Below are positions 1 to 8,458 of a DNA stretch of 64,000 nucleotides, in pieces; position 1 is the first letter of the stretch, and each line of letters begins with the position of its first letter. The notes below the pieces were generated by a model. That model saw only the letters and a list, made by a program, of their open reading frames with translations, did not search any database and was not told where the DNA came from. The position numbers and the translations under genes are program-made. Origin of the DNA: Aliidiomarina sedimenti (GTDB taxonomy: Bacteria > Pseudomonadota > Gammaproteobacteria > Enterobacterales > Alteromonadaceae); the NCBI RefSeq assembly GCF_003986955.1, contig NZ_PIPN01000006.1, forward strand, positions 124,001 to 188,000, read 5' to 3'.

Positions 1-849
1 CGGGCAAACCATCTGCACCGACTTGACGCCTTTTGCAGGCAACGCCTTTAACGTTTCATCGGTATAAGGCTGCAACCATTCCTCGCGACCAAAGCGCGAC
101 TGGAAGGTTGTCATGTACTCATCTTCGCCCAAATCTAAGTATTCCGCCACCAGCCGCGTGGTTTTATAACATTCGCAGTGGTACGGGTCGCCCTCAAGCA
201 GGTAACGTTTGGGCACGCCATGGTAGGAAAACAGCAGCTTGTCGGTGCGTCCGTGTTCGGCCCAATGCGCCTTAATTTTCTCGGCGACGGCGGCAATGTA
301 TGGCGGGTAATCCGGGTAATGGCTGATAAAACGGAAATCCGGTAACCAGCGACGACGGGTAAAGTCCGCCGCAATGTCATCAAAGGTAGACGCCGAGGTG
401 GAGCCCGAATACTGCGGATACAATGGCAGCACCACCAGCTTACGCACACCGGCCTGCATCAGTCCTTCAATGGCGTTATGGATAGACGGCTGCCCATAAC
501 GCATGGCAAAGGCGACTTCGACGCCATCACCGAACTCTTCAGCCAGCTTAACCGCTAAGGCGTCCCGCTGCGCCTGAGTGTGAAACATCAGTGGCGAGCC
601 TTTGTCAGTCCATACAGTCCGATAGGCTTTCGCTGAACGGGCCGGGCGAATCCGCAAAATCACCCCGTGTAAAATAACTTTCCACAGCAAACGCGGTACT
701 TCAACCACCCGCGGGTCGGACAGAAACTGGCCCAGATAGCGCCGTAACGCCGACGTGGTTGGCGCTTCAGGTGTGCCAAGGTTGGTAATCAGCACGCCAA
801 TTTTGCCGCGTTCGCCATGTTTAAAGTCAGACCGCCCGTTGTACTTCAT
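1..849 (-). CDS. hemH: Ferrochelatase, 3' end cut by window edge
   Basis: Inserts Fe2+ into protoporphyrin IX in the last step of heme synthesis. The first 283 codons are present; the frame runs off base 1. The product begins MKYNGRSDF and contains the family motifs LITNLGTPEAPT, LYPQYSGSTSAST and the metal-site stretch SYHGVPKRYL, and its last visible residues (VKSVQMVCP) match the conserved Val-Cys-Pro near the C-terminal domain. The ATG at 849-847 has a GGAAA ribosome site just upstream. It diverges from the ATP-grasp gene at 1013; the shared 160-bp gap must carry both promoters. Family assignment is secure. Confidence 0.95.
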   Translation of the reverse strand, partial: MKYNGRSDFKHGERGKIGVLITNLGTPEAPTTSALRRYLGQFLSDPRVVEVPRLLWKVILHGVILRIRPARSAKAYRTVWTDKGSPLMFHTQAQRDALAVKLAEEFGDGVEVAFAMRYGQPSIHNAIEGLMQAGVRKLVVLPLYPQYSGSTSASTFDDIAADFTRRRWLPDFRFISHYPDYPPYIAAVAEKIKAHWAEHGRTDKLLFSYHGVPKRYLLEGDPYHCECYKTTRLVAEYLDLGEDEYMTTFQSRFGREEWLQPYTDETLKALPAKGVKSVQMVCP

Positions 850-1012
850 ATTCTGTTTTCCTTTCTACAAAATTTGCGCCATTATAAACGACAATCCTGG
901 CCATTAAGTGCGCTTTATACGAATTAGCTTAATCTAAAGTTCAGTTCGTTGACAGACTTCGCCCCTGGCCTGGTTTTAAGCTAAAATTTTGGGTTCATAT
1001 TTTTGGAGTAAC

Positions 1013-2461
1013 ATGCGTAATACAGCGTTGATCATCGTTGATGACCTGGCCGACTGGCAGCCCTACCACCCGAGCCAATCCGTTATGAGTGCCCGTGAAT
1101 ATATGCAACAGGCGGGCGCACGGCATCGCGGTACGATTATTAATTTATGTGCCGATTTGTCTTACCTTTCGACCGGCTACTACGTCAGCCTGCTTGCCGA
1201 AGCGCGAGGTCAGCGTGCACTGCCCTCGGCAGGCGTAATGAACGACCTGGCTAACCTGGATCACTACCAGCTGTTTTTGCGGGACATGAGCCGCCAGTTG
1301 AACCGCTATAGCAACTCCGAGCGCGCCAGCATTCTGATTTGTTTCGGACAAACAGAGTCCAGCGAGTTAACTGAGCTGGCACGCCATTTATTTGAAGCCT
1401 ATCCATGCCCGACATTGCAGGCGACCTTTATCCGTAACGGGCAGAACTGGACAATCGAGAAGCTTAGCAACCGGCCATTGAACGAGCTTAACGACGAGCA
1501 GCAGACTTTATTTGCCAATGCACTGGATGCCTTCAACAAGCGGGTCTGGCGCAAAGCCCGTGCGCGCAAAGAATACCGCTACGATCTGGCAATTCTGCAT
1601 GACCCGGATGAAAAAATTCCGACCAGTGATAAAAAGGCGCTGCAAAAATTTATTCAGGCCGCACGCTACAATGACATGGACTCTGAGCTGATCACGGCCG
1701 ATGACTACAGCCGCCTGCTCGAATTTGACGCTCTTTTTATTCGCGAAACCACCCGTATAAACCACCATACCTATCGCTTTGCCAAAAAAGCGCAGGCCAA
1801 CGGGCTGGTGGTGATTGACTCGCCGGAAGCGATTTTAAAATGCGCCAATAAAGTCTTTTTACATGAGTTGTTGGAAAAGAATAAAGTGCCGATGCCCCGT
1901 TCCGAGTTACTTATCGACGGCGACAATCTGGACTATGCCGCCATTGGCGACAAACTTGGCTACCCGGTGGTGCTAAAGATTCCAGACGGCGCATTCTCGA
2001 TTGGGGTGGAAAAAGCCAGTAACGAAGACGAACTGCGCGCCACCGCAAATCGGTTATTTGAAAAATCGACCATTTTGCTGGCGCAGGAATTTATGCGCAC
2101 TGACTTCGACTGGCGTATCGGTGTCCTTAACAACCGGGCAGTCTATGCATGCAAATACTATATGGCGCGCAACCACTGGCAGATATACAACCATGCAGAA
2201 AGCTCGCGCCATCGTAGCGGCGATTTTGAGTGCATGGGCGTGCATCAGGTGCCTAAAGAAGTGATTAAAGTCGCACTGCAGGCGACCCGTTTGATTGGTG
2301 ACGGACTCTATGGGGTCGACATGAAAGAAGCCCCGGGTGGACCGGTTATCATCGAGGTTAATGACAACCCCTCTATCGATCATGGGGTCGAGGACCTGCA
2401 CCTTAGTGATGAGCTGTATCGCATCATCATGGCCGACTTCGTGCGCCGTCTGGAGCATTAA
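1013..2461 (+). CDS. RimK-family ATP-grasp ligase with N-terminal RLAN-like domain
   Basis: An ATP-dependent carboxylate-amine ligase of the RimK/glutathione-synthetase superfamily, 482 residues. The N-terminal half (about 1-190) resembles the RLAN domain found in front of RimK-like ATP-grasp modules. The C-terminal half has the ATP-grasp lysine region (VVLKIPDGAFSIGV), DWRIGVL, and the Mg-binding VIIEVNDNPSID. The ATG at 1013 is chosen over an in-frame TTG at 989 because GGAG lies 5 bases before it. The stop TAA shares its last base with the ATG of the next gene (TAATG), so the acetyltransferase is translationally coupled. The substrate is not known; peptide or amino-acid ligation is inferred from the family. 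Confidence 0.85.
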   Translation: MRNTALIIVDDLADWQPYHPSQSVMSAREYMQQAGARHRGTIINLCADLSYLSTGYYVSLLAEARGQRALPSAGVMNDLANLDHYQLFLRDMSRQLNRYSNSERASILICFGQTESSELTELARHLFEAYPCPTLQATFIRNGQNWTIEKLSNRPLNELNDEQQTLFANALDAFNKRVWRKARARKEYRYDLAILHDPDEKIPTSDKKALQKFIQAARYNDMDSELITADDYSRLLEFDALFIRETTRINHHTYRFAKKAQANGLVVIDSPEAILKCANKVFLHELLEKNKVPMPRSELLIDGDNLDYAAIGDKLGYPVVLKIPDGAFSIGVEKASNEDELRATANRLFEKSTILLAQEFMRTDFDWRIGVLNNRAVYACKYYMARNHWQIYNHAESSRHRSGDFECMGVHQVPKEVIKVALQATRLIGDGLYGVDMKEAPGGPVIIEVNDNPSIDHGVEDLHLSDELYRIIMADFVRRLEH

Positions 2462-2928
2462 TGGCCGCTGAACACAGAGTTCGCCAGGCACAGCCAGCTG
2501 ATCTGGACGCGCTCTGTGCCCTCGAGGCGGCGACCTTCAGCTATGATCAGCTGGGTCGACGGAGCTTTGCCCATATGCTGCGCAGCCCCAGCGCTCAGGT
2601 CTATGTGATTGAACCTGCCCGTGGCAGCAACTCCGGCGAGCTTGTCGGCTATGCCATTATTCTTACCCGTCGGGGCAGTCATTACTGGCGGCTGTATTCG
2701 ATGGCTATCAGTGCCCAGGCGCGCGGCCTCGGGCTGGGTAAGACATTACTTTGTTATCTGCTTGAGCAGGCAAAACCTCAGGCGCAGGGGATGCGCCTTG
2801 AGGTCAAATGCGACAACCAGGCTGGGCTTGCTCTCTACCGCCAGTTGGGCTTTGAAGTGACCGATATACTTCCCGGCTACTACTCAGATGGTACTGACGG
2901 CTATAAAATGCAGCTCAGCTGGAACTAG
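2461..2928 (+). CDS. GNAT N-acetyltransferase, RimI-like
   Basis: Acetyl-CoA-dependent N-acetyltransferase of 155 residues. The GNAT core is clear: the acetyl-CoA pyrophosphate loop ARGLGLGKTLL at about residues 88-98, the preceding beta strand (LYSMAISAQ) and the late motif VKCDNQAGLALYRQLGFE (about 118-135). It starts at the base where the ATP-grasp gene stops. The coupling suggests both enzymes modify the same peptide or amino-acid derivative; this is inference from context. It is convergent with the chemoreceptor gene, separated by a short tandem repeat. Confidence 0.85.
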   Translation: MAAEHRVRQAQPADLDALCALEAATFSYDQLGRRSFAHMLRSPSAQVYVIEPARGSNSGELVGYAIILTRRGSHYWRLYSMAISAQARGLGLGKTLLCYLLEQAKPQAQGMRLEVKCDNQAGLALYRQLGFEVTDILPGYYSDGTDGYKMQLSWN

Positions 2929-2930
2929 CC

Positions 2931-2972
2931 GTTAGTCGCTTTCTGTTAGTCACTTTCTGTTAATCATCTTCT
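2931..2972. repeat. Three 14-bp tandem units over chemoreceptor stop codon
   Basis: Units GTTAGTCGCTTTCT (2931-2944), GTTAGTCACTTTCT (2945-2958) and GTTAATCATCTTCT (2959-2972). The last unit encodes the terminal Asp-Asp-stop of the leftward chemoreceptor; the other two lie after its stop and each carries a further TAA- or TAG-like triplet on the minus strand. It fills the gap between two convergent genes. Confidence 0.8.
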
Positions 2973-4477
2973 TCGAACGCTTCCACCAGTGAACGGAATT
3001 CCTGGATACGTTTGCCGACACTTTCCACGTCACTGGCCGACTCAATCGCTAGCTGGTGAGTATCCTGTGAGGCATCATTGATTTGCTGCACACTGCTCTG
3101 GACTTCACCCACTGCAGAACTATGCTCTTCAGCTGCCGTTGCGATCTGAATCATGCGGTCATTAATTGCCCGCACGTCACCGGTAATGCTGGTCATATGC
3201 TTTTCAGATTCGCGACTCAGCTCACCACATTCAGTCGCCATTTCACGCTGCGAGTGCATTTCCTGCTCCCATCGCTGCATCGCGTTACTCATCGACGAAA
3301 TGGTATTTTCAATTTCATTCACCGCATGCTGGGTACGTTGAGACAGATTACGCACTTCGTCCGCAACCACCGCGAAACCACGTCCTGACTCACCGGCGCG
3401 AGCCGCTTCAATAGCAGCATTCAGCGCCAGCAGGTTGGTTTGCTCGGCAATTGCATCGATTTGCTGACTCACCGCACGAACCTGCTCGGAATGCCCTACC
3501 AGAGTGGCCGTTTCATCAGCAGCACTGGACACACGATCCACCAGCTCATTCATCCGGGTCGCGGTATTGGCGATAATGGCTGCACTGCGGTCAATATTGC
3601 TGGTGGTTTCTTCACATACCCGGGCCGAATCCGACGCATTACTGGCGATATCCTGCACCGTGGTCGACATCTCTTCCATCGCGGTTGCTATTTGAGTCAC
3701 GGAGTCGACGCTGAACTGAGTCTTATCGAGGATTTTCTCGGAGCGCTGACGGGTCGAGTTCATGGTCGACGCAAGATCTTCCGTACCGTATTCCAGACGG
3801 GAAGTGATGGCCATGATCGAACTGTCACGTAACGCAATCTCATATATTAATGAACCGGCCAGATCCTGACCGGCAAATACCTGGCGCTGAATCACGTTGT
3901 GCCGCCCATCCAGCTCAGACATCACCTTGCGTACATAGGCATGTGGCCGTAACAGCATTAGCATGATGGCGGAACAGAGTAATGGCACCACGCCAAGCCA
4001 CCACGGACCGACACTGCTGGTAATAAGCACCGCTAGCAGCACTAACGCCAGCGCGCTGTAACCTTGCCAGTTGAACATCCGCGCCGGATTTTTCTTACGG
4101 TACAGCTGACTGGCACGTTGCGCCAATTCTGGCGTGGCTTTGGTCAGTAACCACTGACTCCCGTTACGCTTACCAGCACGGTAGGTTGGCCGGGCAAACA
4201 CATCCAGCCAGACATTGCCCCAGGCCCGTGTTTTGAAGCACAGAACCCCACGCCATGGAAGGTCACTCTCCAGGGCATTGGCTATTTCATTCAACACAGC
4301 CTGTGGCGCTGCATCAATTAAATCGTGCAGGTGGCGTGATTTTAACTGAGTCTGGTCGCTCCCCATAAGGGTCTGAAACGACGGCAAGGCAGTTCGCACA
4401 GAGCCTTTAACGTTAAGAGAAAATACAAAAACGCTGTCGTCGTTCAGTTGAGCAGAGGAGCTAGTCGTTGCTTGCAT
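2960..4477 (-). CDS. Methyl-accepting chemotaxis protein, Aer-like layout
   Basis: Chemoreceptor of 505 residues that would signal to CheA/CheW. Residues about 10-120 form a cytoplasmic PAS-like region, followed by two close hydrophobic segments (about 141-158 and 161-177) with almost no periplasmic loop, then a HAMP-like linker and the signalling hairpin with the invariant [19 protein letters not shown] and [11 protein letters not shown] cytoplasmic sensor joined to a membrane hairpin is the Aer arrangement (redox or energy sensing), so it probably does not bind a periplasmic ligand. That role is inferred; whether the PAS domain binds FAD cannot be judged here. The C-terminus is acidic (EEDD) with no CheR-docking pentapeptide. 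Confidence 0.9.
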   Translation of the reverse strand: MQATTSSSAQLNDDSVFVFSLNVKGSVRTALPSFQTLMGSDQTQLKSRHLHDLIDAAPQAVLNEIANALESDLPWRGVLCFKTRAWGNVWLDVFARPTYRAGKRNGSQWLLTKATPELAQRASQLYRKKNPARMFNWQGYSALALVLLAVLITSSVGPWWLGVVPLLCSAIMLMLLRPHAYVRKVMSELDGRHNVIQRQVFAGQDLAGSLIYEIALRDSSIMAITSRLEYGTEDLASTMNSTRQRSEKILDKTQFSVDSVTQIATAMEEMSTTVQDIASNASDSARVCEETTSNIDRSAAIIANTATRMNELVDRVSSAADETATLVGHSEQVRAVSQQIDAIAEQTNLLALNAAIEAARAGESGRGFAVVADEVRNLSQRTQHAVNEIENTISSMSNAMQRWEQEMHSQREMATECGELSRESEKHMTSITGDVRAINDRMIQIATAAEEHSSAVGEVQSSVQQINDASQDTHQLAIESASDVESVGKRIQEFRSLVEAFEEDD

Positions 4478-4765
4478 AACGTTACTGTTTACCCTGATTA
4501 CCTTAAAGGCTTAAGAGTACCATTATGAGCAATAGAGCGGAGAAATGAATGGAATAGGTTGAATTTATATTACAAACCAATAAAGCCATGTGTTTCAGCA
4601 GGATTTGAATAAGTAATCAACATTTAATATGGCATATAAGGGCTCTTAAGTCCCTACATGCAACTTAAAACAAACAACCTAAGACCAATTTTATAGCGTA
4701 TAGGGTATTTATCTGTATCTCATCAAAAAACCATCTGTTTTGATTCGGTTTTTAGAACGGTCTAT
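4478..4765. other. AT-rich intergenic region
   Basis: A 288-bp AT-rich gap that must hold the leftward promoter of the chemoreceptor and the 3' end of the cysteine-synthase-like transcript. No open frame with a ribosome site was found. A weak stem (AACC/GGTT) followed by T residues on the minus strand near 4725-4755 might end the upstream gene, but it is not convincing. Confidence 0.5.
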
Positions 4766-5830
4766 TTAGTTTTTATAGTCCCGCTTAACTTTTAATACCC
4801 GCTCACCCCCCTGGCGGTAGCGCGCAGTTAAACTGGCTATCGGCTCGGCGGAAGGGTCCAGCTCACGACTTACCAGATACTCAGGGTTATACAGTTTTGA
4901 ACCGGAGCGCTCACCAAGGTCGCAGGAAAAGGTGACAATGCGCTGACCAGGCGGTCGCTGCAGTGCAGCGAAGTAAGCCGCTGCCACGTTCAGCGCTGAG
5001 CTGCTTCCAAGGACAATCCCATCCTCTTCGCGCACGTAATTGGCGATGCTGACCAAATCCTGATCCGGTAGATTCAGTGCGTAATCGATTTCTGCCTGAC
5101 GAAAGTTCTCAACCCGACGCATGATCCCAATGCCTTCCGTCATCGAGCCGCCTTCGGCTTTGTATTCGCCGGTTTTGAGGAAATTGTAGCTGCCTGAGCC
5201 GTCCGGATCAGCCAGCCAGACTTCCAGTTGCGGATTGCGCTCTTTGAGGTAACGCGAGTTGCCAGCTATAGTGCCGCCGGTTCCGGACACGGACACCAGA
5301 ATATCCAGCTTACCTTCCATCTGCTGCCAGATTTCAGGGCCAGTATTCAAATAGTGGGCGCGCATATTACTGGTGTTCTCAAACTGGTTCGCCCACCAAT
5401 AGTCCGGGTTCTCTTCGGCCAGACGACGCGCTGTGTGGTAAAAGTGGTTGTCGTTTTTGAAGGGTACCGGGTCGACCGCCATCAGTTTGGCCCCGTGCAA
5501 TTCGATCATACGGGTTTTCTCAGCGGCCTGATCATTTGGCATCACCACCAGCAAGTTGAGCCCCAGCGACTTTGCTACCACCGCCAGGCCAATACCTGTG
5601 TTCCCAGCTGTGCCCTCAACAATGGTCATTCCGGGTTTCAGTTCACCTCGCGCCAGAGCGTCCTGCACCATCTGCAACGCAGCCCGATCTTTGATTGAAC
5701 CACCCGGGTTCTGATACTCACACTTGACGAAAATATCACTGCCGGATAATTCAGATAATGATGAAATTCGCAGTAAATCGGTGTTGCCAATTAATTCAGC
5801 CTGATTGGTAGCACGGCGTAATCCGGGCAT
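4766..5830 (-). CDS. PLP-dependent cysteine synthase family protein
   Basis: Fold-type II PLP enzyme of the O-acetylserine sulfhydrylase/cystathionine beta-synthase family, 354 residues. The PLP lysine is K47 in NPGGSIKDRA, the substrate loop is EGTAGNTGIGLA, and the phosphate-binding loop is SVSGTGGTIAG. It is longer than CysK (about 320) because of a C-terminal extension and an insert after the substrate loop (FENTSNMRAHY). This longer subtype is usually annotated as cysteine synthase A or a CBS-like enzyme; the exact substrate (O-acetylserine, serine or another) cannot be settled from sequence. No other cysteine or sulfate genes lie nearby. Confidence 0.82.
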   Translation of the reverse strand: MPGLRRATNQAELIGNTDLLRISSLSELSGSDIFVKCEYQNPGGSIKDRAALQMVQDALARGELKPGMTIVEGTAGNTGIGLAVVAKSLGLNLLVVMPNDQAAEKTRMIELHGAKLMAVDPVPFKNDNHFYHTARRLAEENPDYWWANQFENTSNMRAHYLNTGPEIWQQMEGKLDILVSVSGTGGTIAGNSRYLKERNPQLEVWLADPDGSGSYNFLKTGEYKAEGGSMTEGIGIMRRVENFRQAEIDYALNLPDQDLVSIANYVREEDGIVLGSSSALNVAAAYFAALQRPPGQRIVTFSCDLGERSGSKLYNPEYLVSRELDPSAEPIASLTARYRQGGERVLKVKRDYKN

Positions 5831-6150
5831 AATGATGAAACTCCCTAGCTGGGTAAATGCACTGATAACAGGCGTTTAGTATAAAGCAGTGTTGGTCCGG
5901 TATCACCTCTTGTAAAGGTTCGTTATTTTACGTCATAACCTACGCGATAGTGCTGAAATAATAGGCTATTTAATTTGACCAGTGCCCTATCGGATGTATA
6001 CTGAGAATAGCTTGAATACCAGCTCGAATTTATAAACACGTACGATTTCCCTTCAGAAGATTCTCGTCCGGTTCTAAATAAGTCCTAGCTGCTTCCAGCT
6101 AAATCAGCCGCAAGGCTACGCAATTAATATGTTAAATTTCAGGATACATT
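5831..6150. other. Intergenic region with cold-shock gene promoter and long leader
   Basis: About 320 bp between the divergent cysteine-synthase-like and cold-shock genes. The right half is the untranslated leader of the cold-shock gene, roughly 140 nt from the proposed start at about 6009 to the ATG at 6151. Such long leaders are typical of CspA-type mRNAs, where they control stability and translation with temperature. No second gene was seen. Confidence 0.6.
5975..6002 (+). promoter_or_regulatory. Sigma-70 promoter of the cold-shock gene
   Basis: -35 TTGACC at 5975-5980, a 16-bp spacer, and -10 TATACT at 5997-6002. Transcription would start near 6009, giving an about 142-nt leader ahead of the cold-shock ORF. 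Confidence 0.6.
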
Positions 6151-6360
6151 ATGTCTGACGTAATTACTGGTACCGTTAAATGGTTCAACGAGTCTAAAGG
6201 TTTTGGTTTCCTTGAGCGCGAAGACGGTCCAGACGTATTCGTACACTTCAGTGCGATCAATGCGGACGGGTTCCGTTCACTGGCCGAAGGCCAAAAAGTT
6301 TCTTTCACAGTTACCCAGGGTCAAAAAGGTCCTCAGGCTGAGAACGTCACTCCTATCTAA
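6151..6360 (+). CDS. Cold-shock domain protein (CspA family)
   Basis: A 69-residue single cold-shock domain, the normal family length. Both nucleic-acid-binding motifs are present: RNP1 (KGFGFLE, about 17-23) and RNP2 (DVFVHFSAI, about 28-36), preceded by [11 protein letters not shown]. It binds single-stranded RNA/DNA and acts as an RNA chaperone. A ribosome site (AGGA) precedes the ATG. It has its own promoter, long leader and strong terminator, so it is monocistronic. Which Csp paralog it is cannot be told from this window. Confidence 0.95.
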   Translation: MSDVITGTVKWFNESKGFGFLEREDGPDVFVHFSAINADGFRSLAEGQKVSFTVTQGQKGPQAENVTPI

Positions 6361-6381
6361 GGAGTCACAGAATCTTTGACG

Positions 6382-6411
6382 AAAAAGGTCGGCAAATGCC
6401 GACCTTTTTTT
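6382..6411 (+). terminator. Rho-independent terminator of the cold-shock gene
   Basis: Perfect 12-bp stem (AAAAAGGTCGGC / GCCGACCTTTTT) around an AAAT loop followed by T residues. The symmetric A/T flanks let it work in both directions, including for the convergent channel gene. Confidence 0.92.
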
Positions 6412-6465
6412 GTCTGCTGCTTTGCCTCAGATCCGCTCTGCAGCAATAAAGACGGGCTAACCTTA

Positions 6466-8367
6466 CTAGCCCATGACGACCAGTTTGGTCTGCTCTGTAC
6501 AGTCTACGCTGAAGCCGGGCGCGAGATTCAGTTGAGCACGCTCTTTTGCATGTTTAACCCCAAGCAAAACTGCCCCTTCGGCGGCTACCGCTTGCTGCAG
6601 GGTACGAAAATAATGCTGCCCCAGCCATTTGTGCGGCACAGGCCGCACCTGCAAACCAACCCCTTTCGGGCTTAGCAGGGTGTCATACACGGCTCGTAAT
6701 TCAGGGTAAACCGCCAGTTGCGCCAGTAAATGGCTGATAATCGCTGAGCTCTGTACCACTTCGCTGCGTAACTTGTACTTATTCGCACTGACATAGACCG
6801 CATTATTCGGGTCGGTCAGTTCAACCACCACCTGGGGCCGTTGTTGTTCGTCATCGAGCAGCAGATCCAGTAGCTGATTCGCAACAATACTGCGCGCATC
6901 CGCTTCTTCACCACTTTCCAGCCGGTCACTGGCGAACACCACAATACTGTCATAGGCCGACAGACTTTGTTTGCTTAGCACAGAAGGTCTGGTGTAATCC
7001 GCTTCTATCAGTTGGCAGTCCAGCACCAACGACTCAAGCTGTTGCGCGCGTTCGGTAGCTGGCATGGTCGAAATCGAGGTTAACGACAGTTGCTCTGAGG
7101 TCGCTTGCGCAATGTGCTCAACAAATCTAGGCACACGTCCGTTCCACCCCAACAGTAGCACTGACCGTTGCGCCTTTGCAGGTGGATAATCAGACCAGTC
7201 CGGCGCCGGTAACCGGGGTTCCTGAGCCTCGTCAGGCGGCAGCATTACGATATCCCGTTCAGCTTTAGCCAGTAACACCAGGCTGTCGTCGCGGCCAATC
7301 ACCAGATCATCCGCAGGCGCCAGAACCGGAAAACTACGGCCCTCTTCACGCCGGATCAGCCCGCAGGGTATCGCTGCTTTATAATGTTGACTCACCGTAC
7401 GCCAGGGCTGTCCCTGCAGCGCTGCGGCCGGGCTGGTATAGAACTGACAACCATAGGCATCGACCAGCAGATTATCGAGTATGTCGGAAACCCCGGGCTG
7501 AAGTACGCTTTGGCTAAAAGCACGGGCAATGGCGATATCACTCGCGACCAGTTGCAAGGGCCCGCGGTACGAATGCCGGGCTAAGGCTATTTTTTCTGCA
7601 CTTTGCAGTTCAACAATCGCCAACGGCAACTGCTCCGGCGGCCGTTGCGCACTGAGGTACAACAGCACTTTAATCGCTTCCGCATCGGCTGACAGCAGCT
7701 CTGCCGGGGTTACCGCCGGCGACGGAATAATGACCACCCGCGCATTGGCAGCCGCGACACGGTGAAGGTGCTCGGGGTTAAGCATCGAACCAGAACGCAG
7801 AATAACCTGACGGCGCTGCCGGGAGAGTTCAGCATTGCTGTAGAACTGCGCCGTCGCACCCTCGGTAATGTCTTCAGCCAGCACCGTAATACGGGTCTGG
7901 GTCCGCTTATCACGCTCATCCAGCAGTGCCCCCCGGCCCAGTACGTCGAGTAGGATTGGTATGGTTCGCGAGGTCCAGCCCAGCACCGCGATATGACGGC
8001 GCAACGACACCGGTGTCAGGCCCTGCTCCAGGGTGCGCATTTTGGCAGACAGCCATTGGGTCATAATCGCGACCAGCGTACCCATAAAGAGCACATAACC
8101 TAATACCGTCAGTATCGTGGAAATGACCCGGCGCATCACACCCTGGTCATCGCCCAGGTAACCCGGGTCCGTCAGGCGTAGAAAAGCCCACCATATATTC
8201 TCCGCGTAGACCTCTTGCGGACCATGCAGAGCGGTTACCAGAACTCCGCCGGTTACCGAGACCAGCACCACCAGCATCCAGGCCACCAGCAACTGATAGA
8301 AAGCCCCCTTTGCCAGCTGGCGCTCGAGGTAAAACTTGAGGTGATCAATCAGTTTGAGGTGAAACAT
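6466..8367 (-). CDS. CASTOR/POLLUX-type ion channel with RCK/TrkA-N domains
   Basis: Inner-membrane ion channel of 633 residues. Two transmembrane helices (about 23-47 and 81-102) flank a pore loop (WWAFLRLTDPGYLGD, about 59-73); two tandem Rossmann-like RCK domains follow, opening with RRHIAVLGWTSR (about 123) and RSVLLLGWNGR (about 402). This is the bacterial relative of plant CASTOR/POLLUX (DMI1) channels, gated through cytosolic RCK domains. The pore lacks the TVGYGD potassium filter, so ion selectivity is open; Ca2+ or K+ are the family options. It diverges from the BCCT transporter at 8459, and both may serve ion and osmotic balance. Confidence 0.82.
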   Translation of the reverse strand: MFHLKLIDHLKFYLERQLAKGAFYQLLVAWMLVVLVSVTGGVLVTALHGPQEVYAENIWWAFLRLTDPGYLGDDQGVMRRVISTILTVLGYVLFMGTLVAIMTQWLSAKMRTLEQGLTPVSLRRHIAVLGWTSRTIPILLDVLGRGALLDERDKRTQTRITVLAEDITEGATAQFYSNAELSRQRRQVILRSGSMLNPEHLHRVAAANARVVIIPSPAVTPAELLSADAEAIKVLLYLSAQRPPEQLPLAIVELQSAEKIALARHSYRGPLQLVASDIAIARAFSQSVLQPGVSDILDNLLVDAYGCQFYTSPAAALQGQPWRTVSQHYKAAIPCGLIRREEGRSFPVLAPADDLVIGRDDSLVLLAKAERDIVMLPPDEAQEPRLPAPDWSDYPPAKAQRSVLLLGWNGRVPRFVEHIAQATSEQLSLTSISTMPATERAQQLESLVLDCQLIEADYTRPSVLSKQSLSAYDSIVVFASDRLESGEEADARSIVANQLLDLLLDDEQQRPQVVVELTDPNNAVYVSANKYKLRSEVVQSSAIISHLLAQLAVYPELRAVYDTLLSPKGVGLQVRPVPHKWLGQHYFRTLQQAVAAEGAVLLGVKHAKERAQLNLAPGFSVDCTEQTKLVVMG

Positions 8368-8458
8368 CTGTTGTCCTTGTTTCTTGTATTCAAGTCAGGT
8401 GCTGCTAGTCTTTACATAAACTTACGCTAATAAGTTCTTCATTTTAGGGAGTATTTGC

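Noticed and set aside
5831-6150. Riboswitch before the cold-shock gene
   Set aside because: The long leader is explained by the CspA-type thermosensing leader; I saw no known aptamer core.
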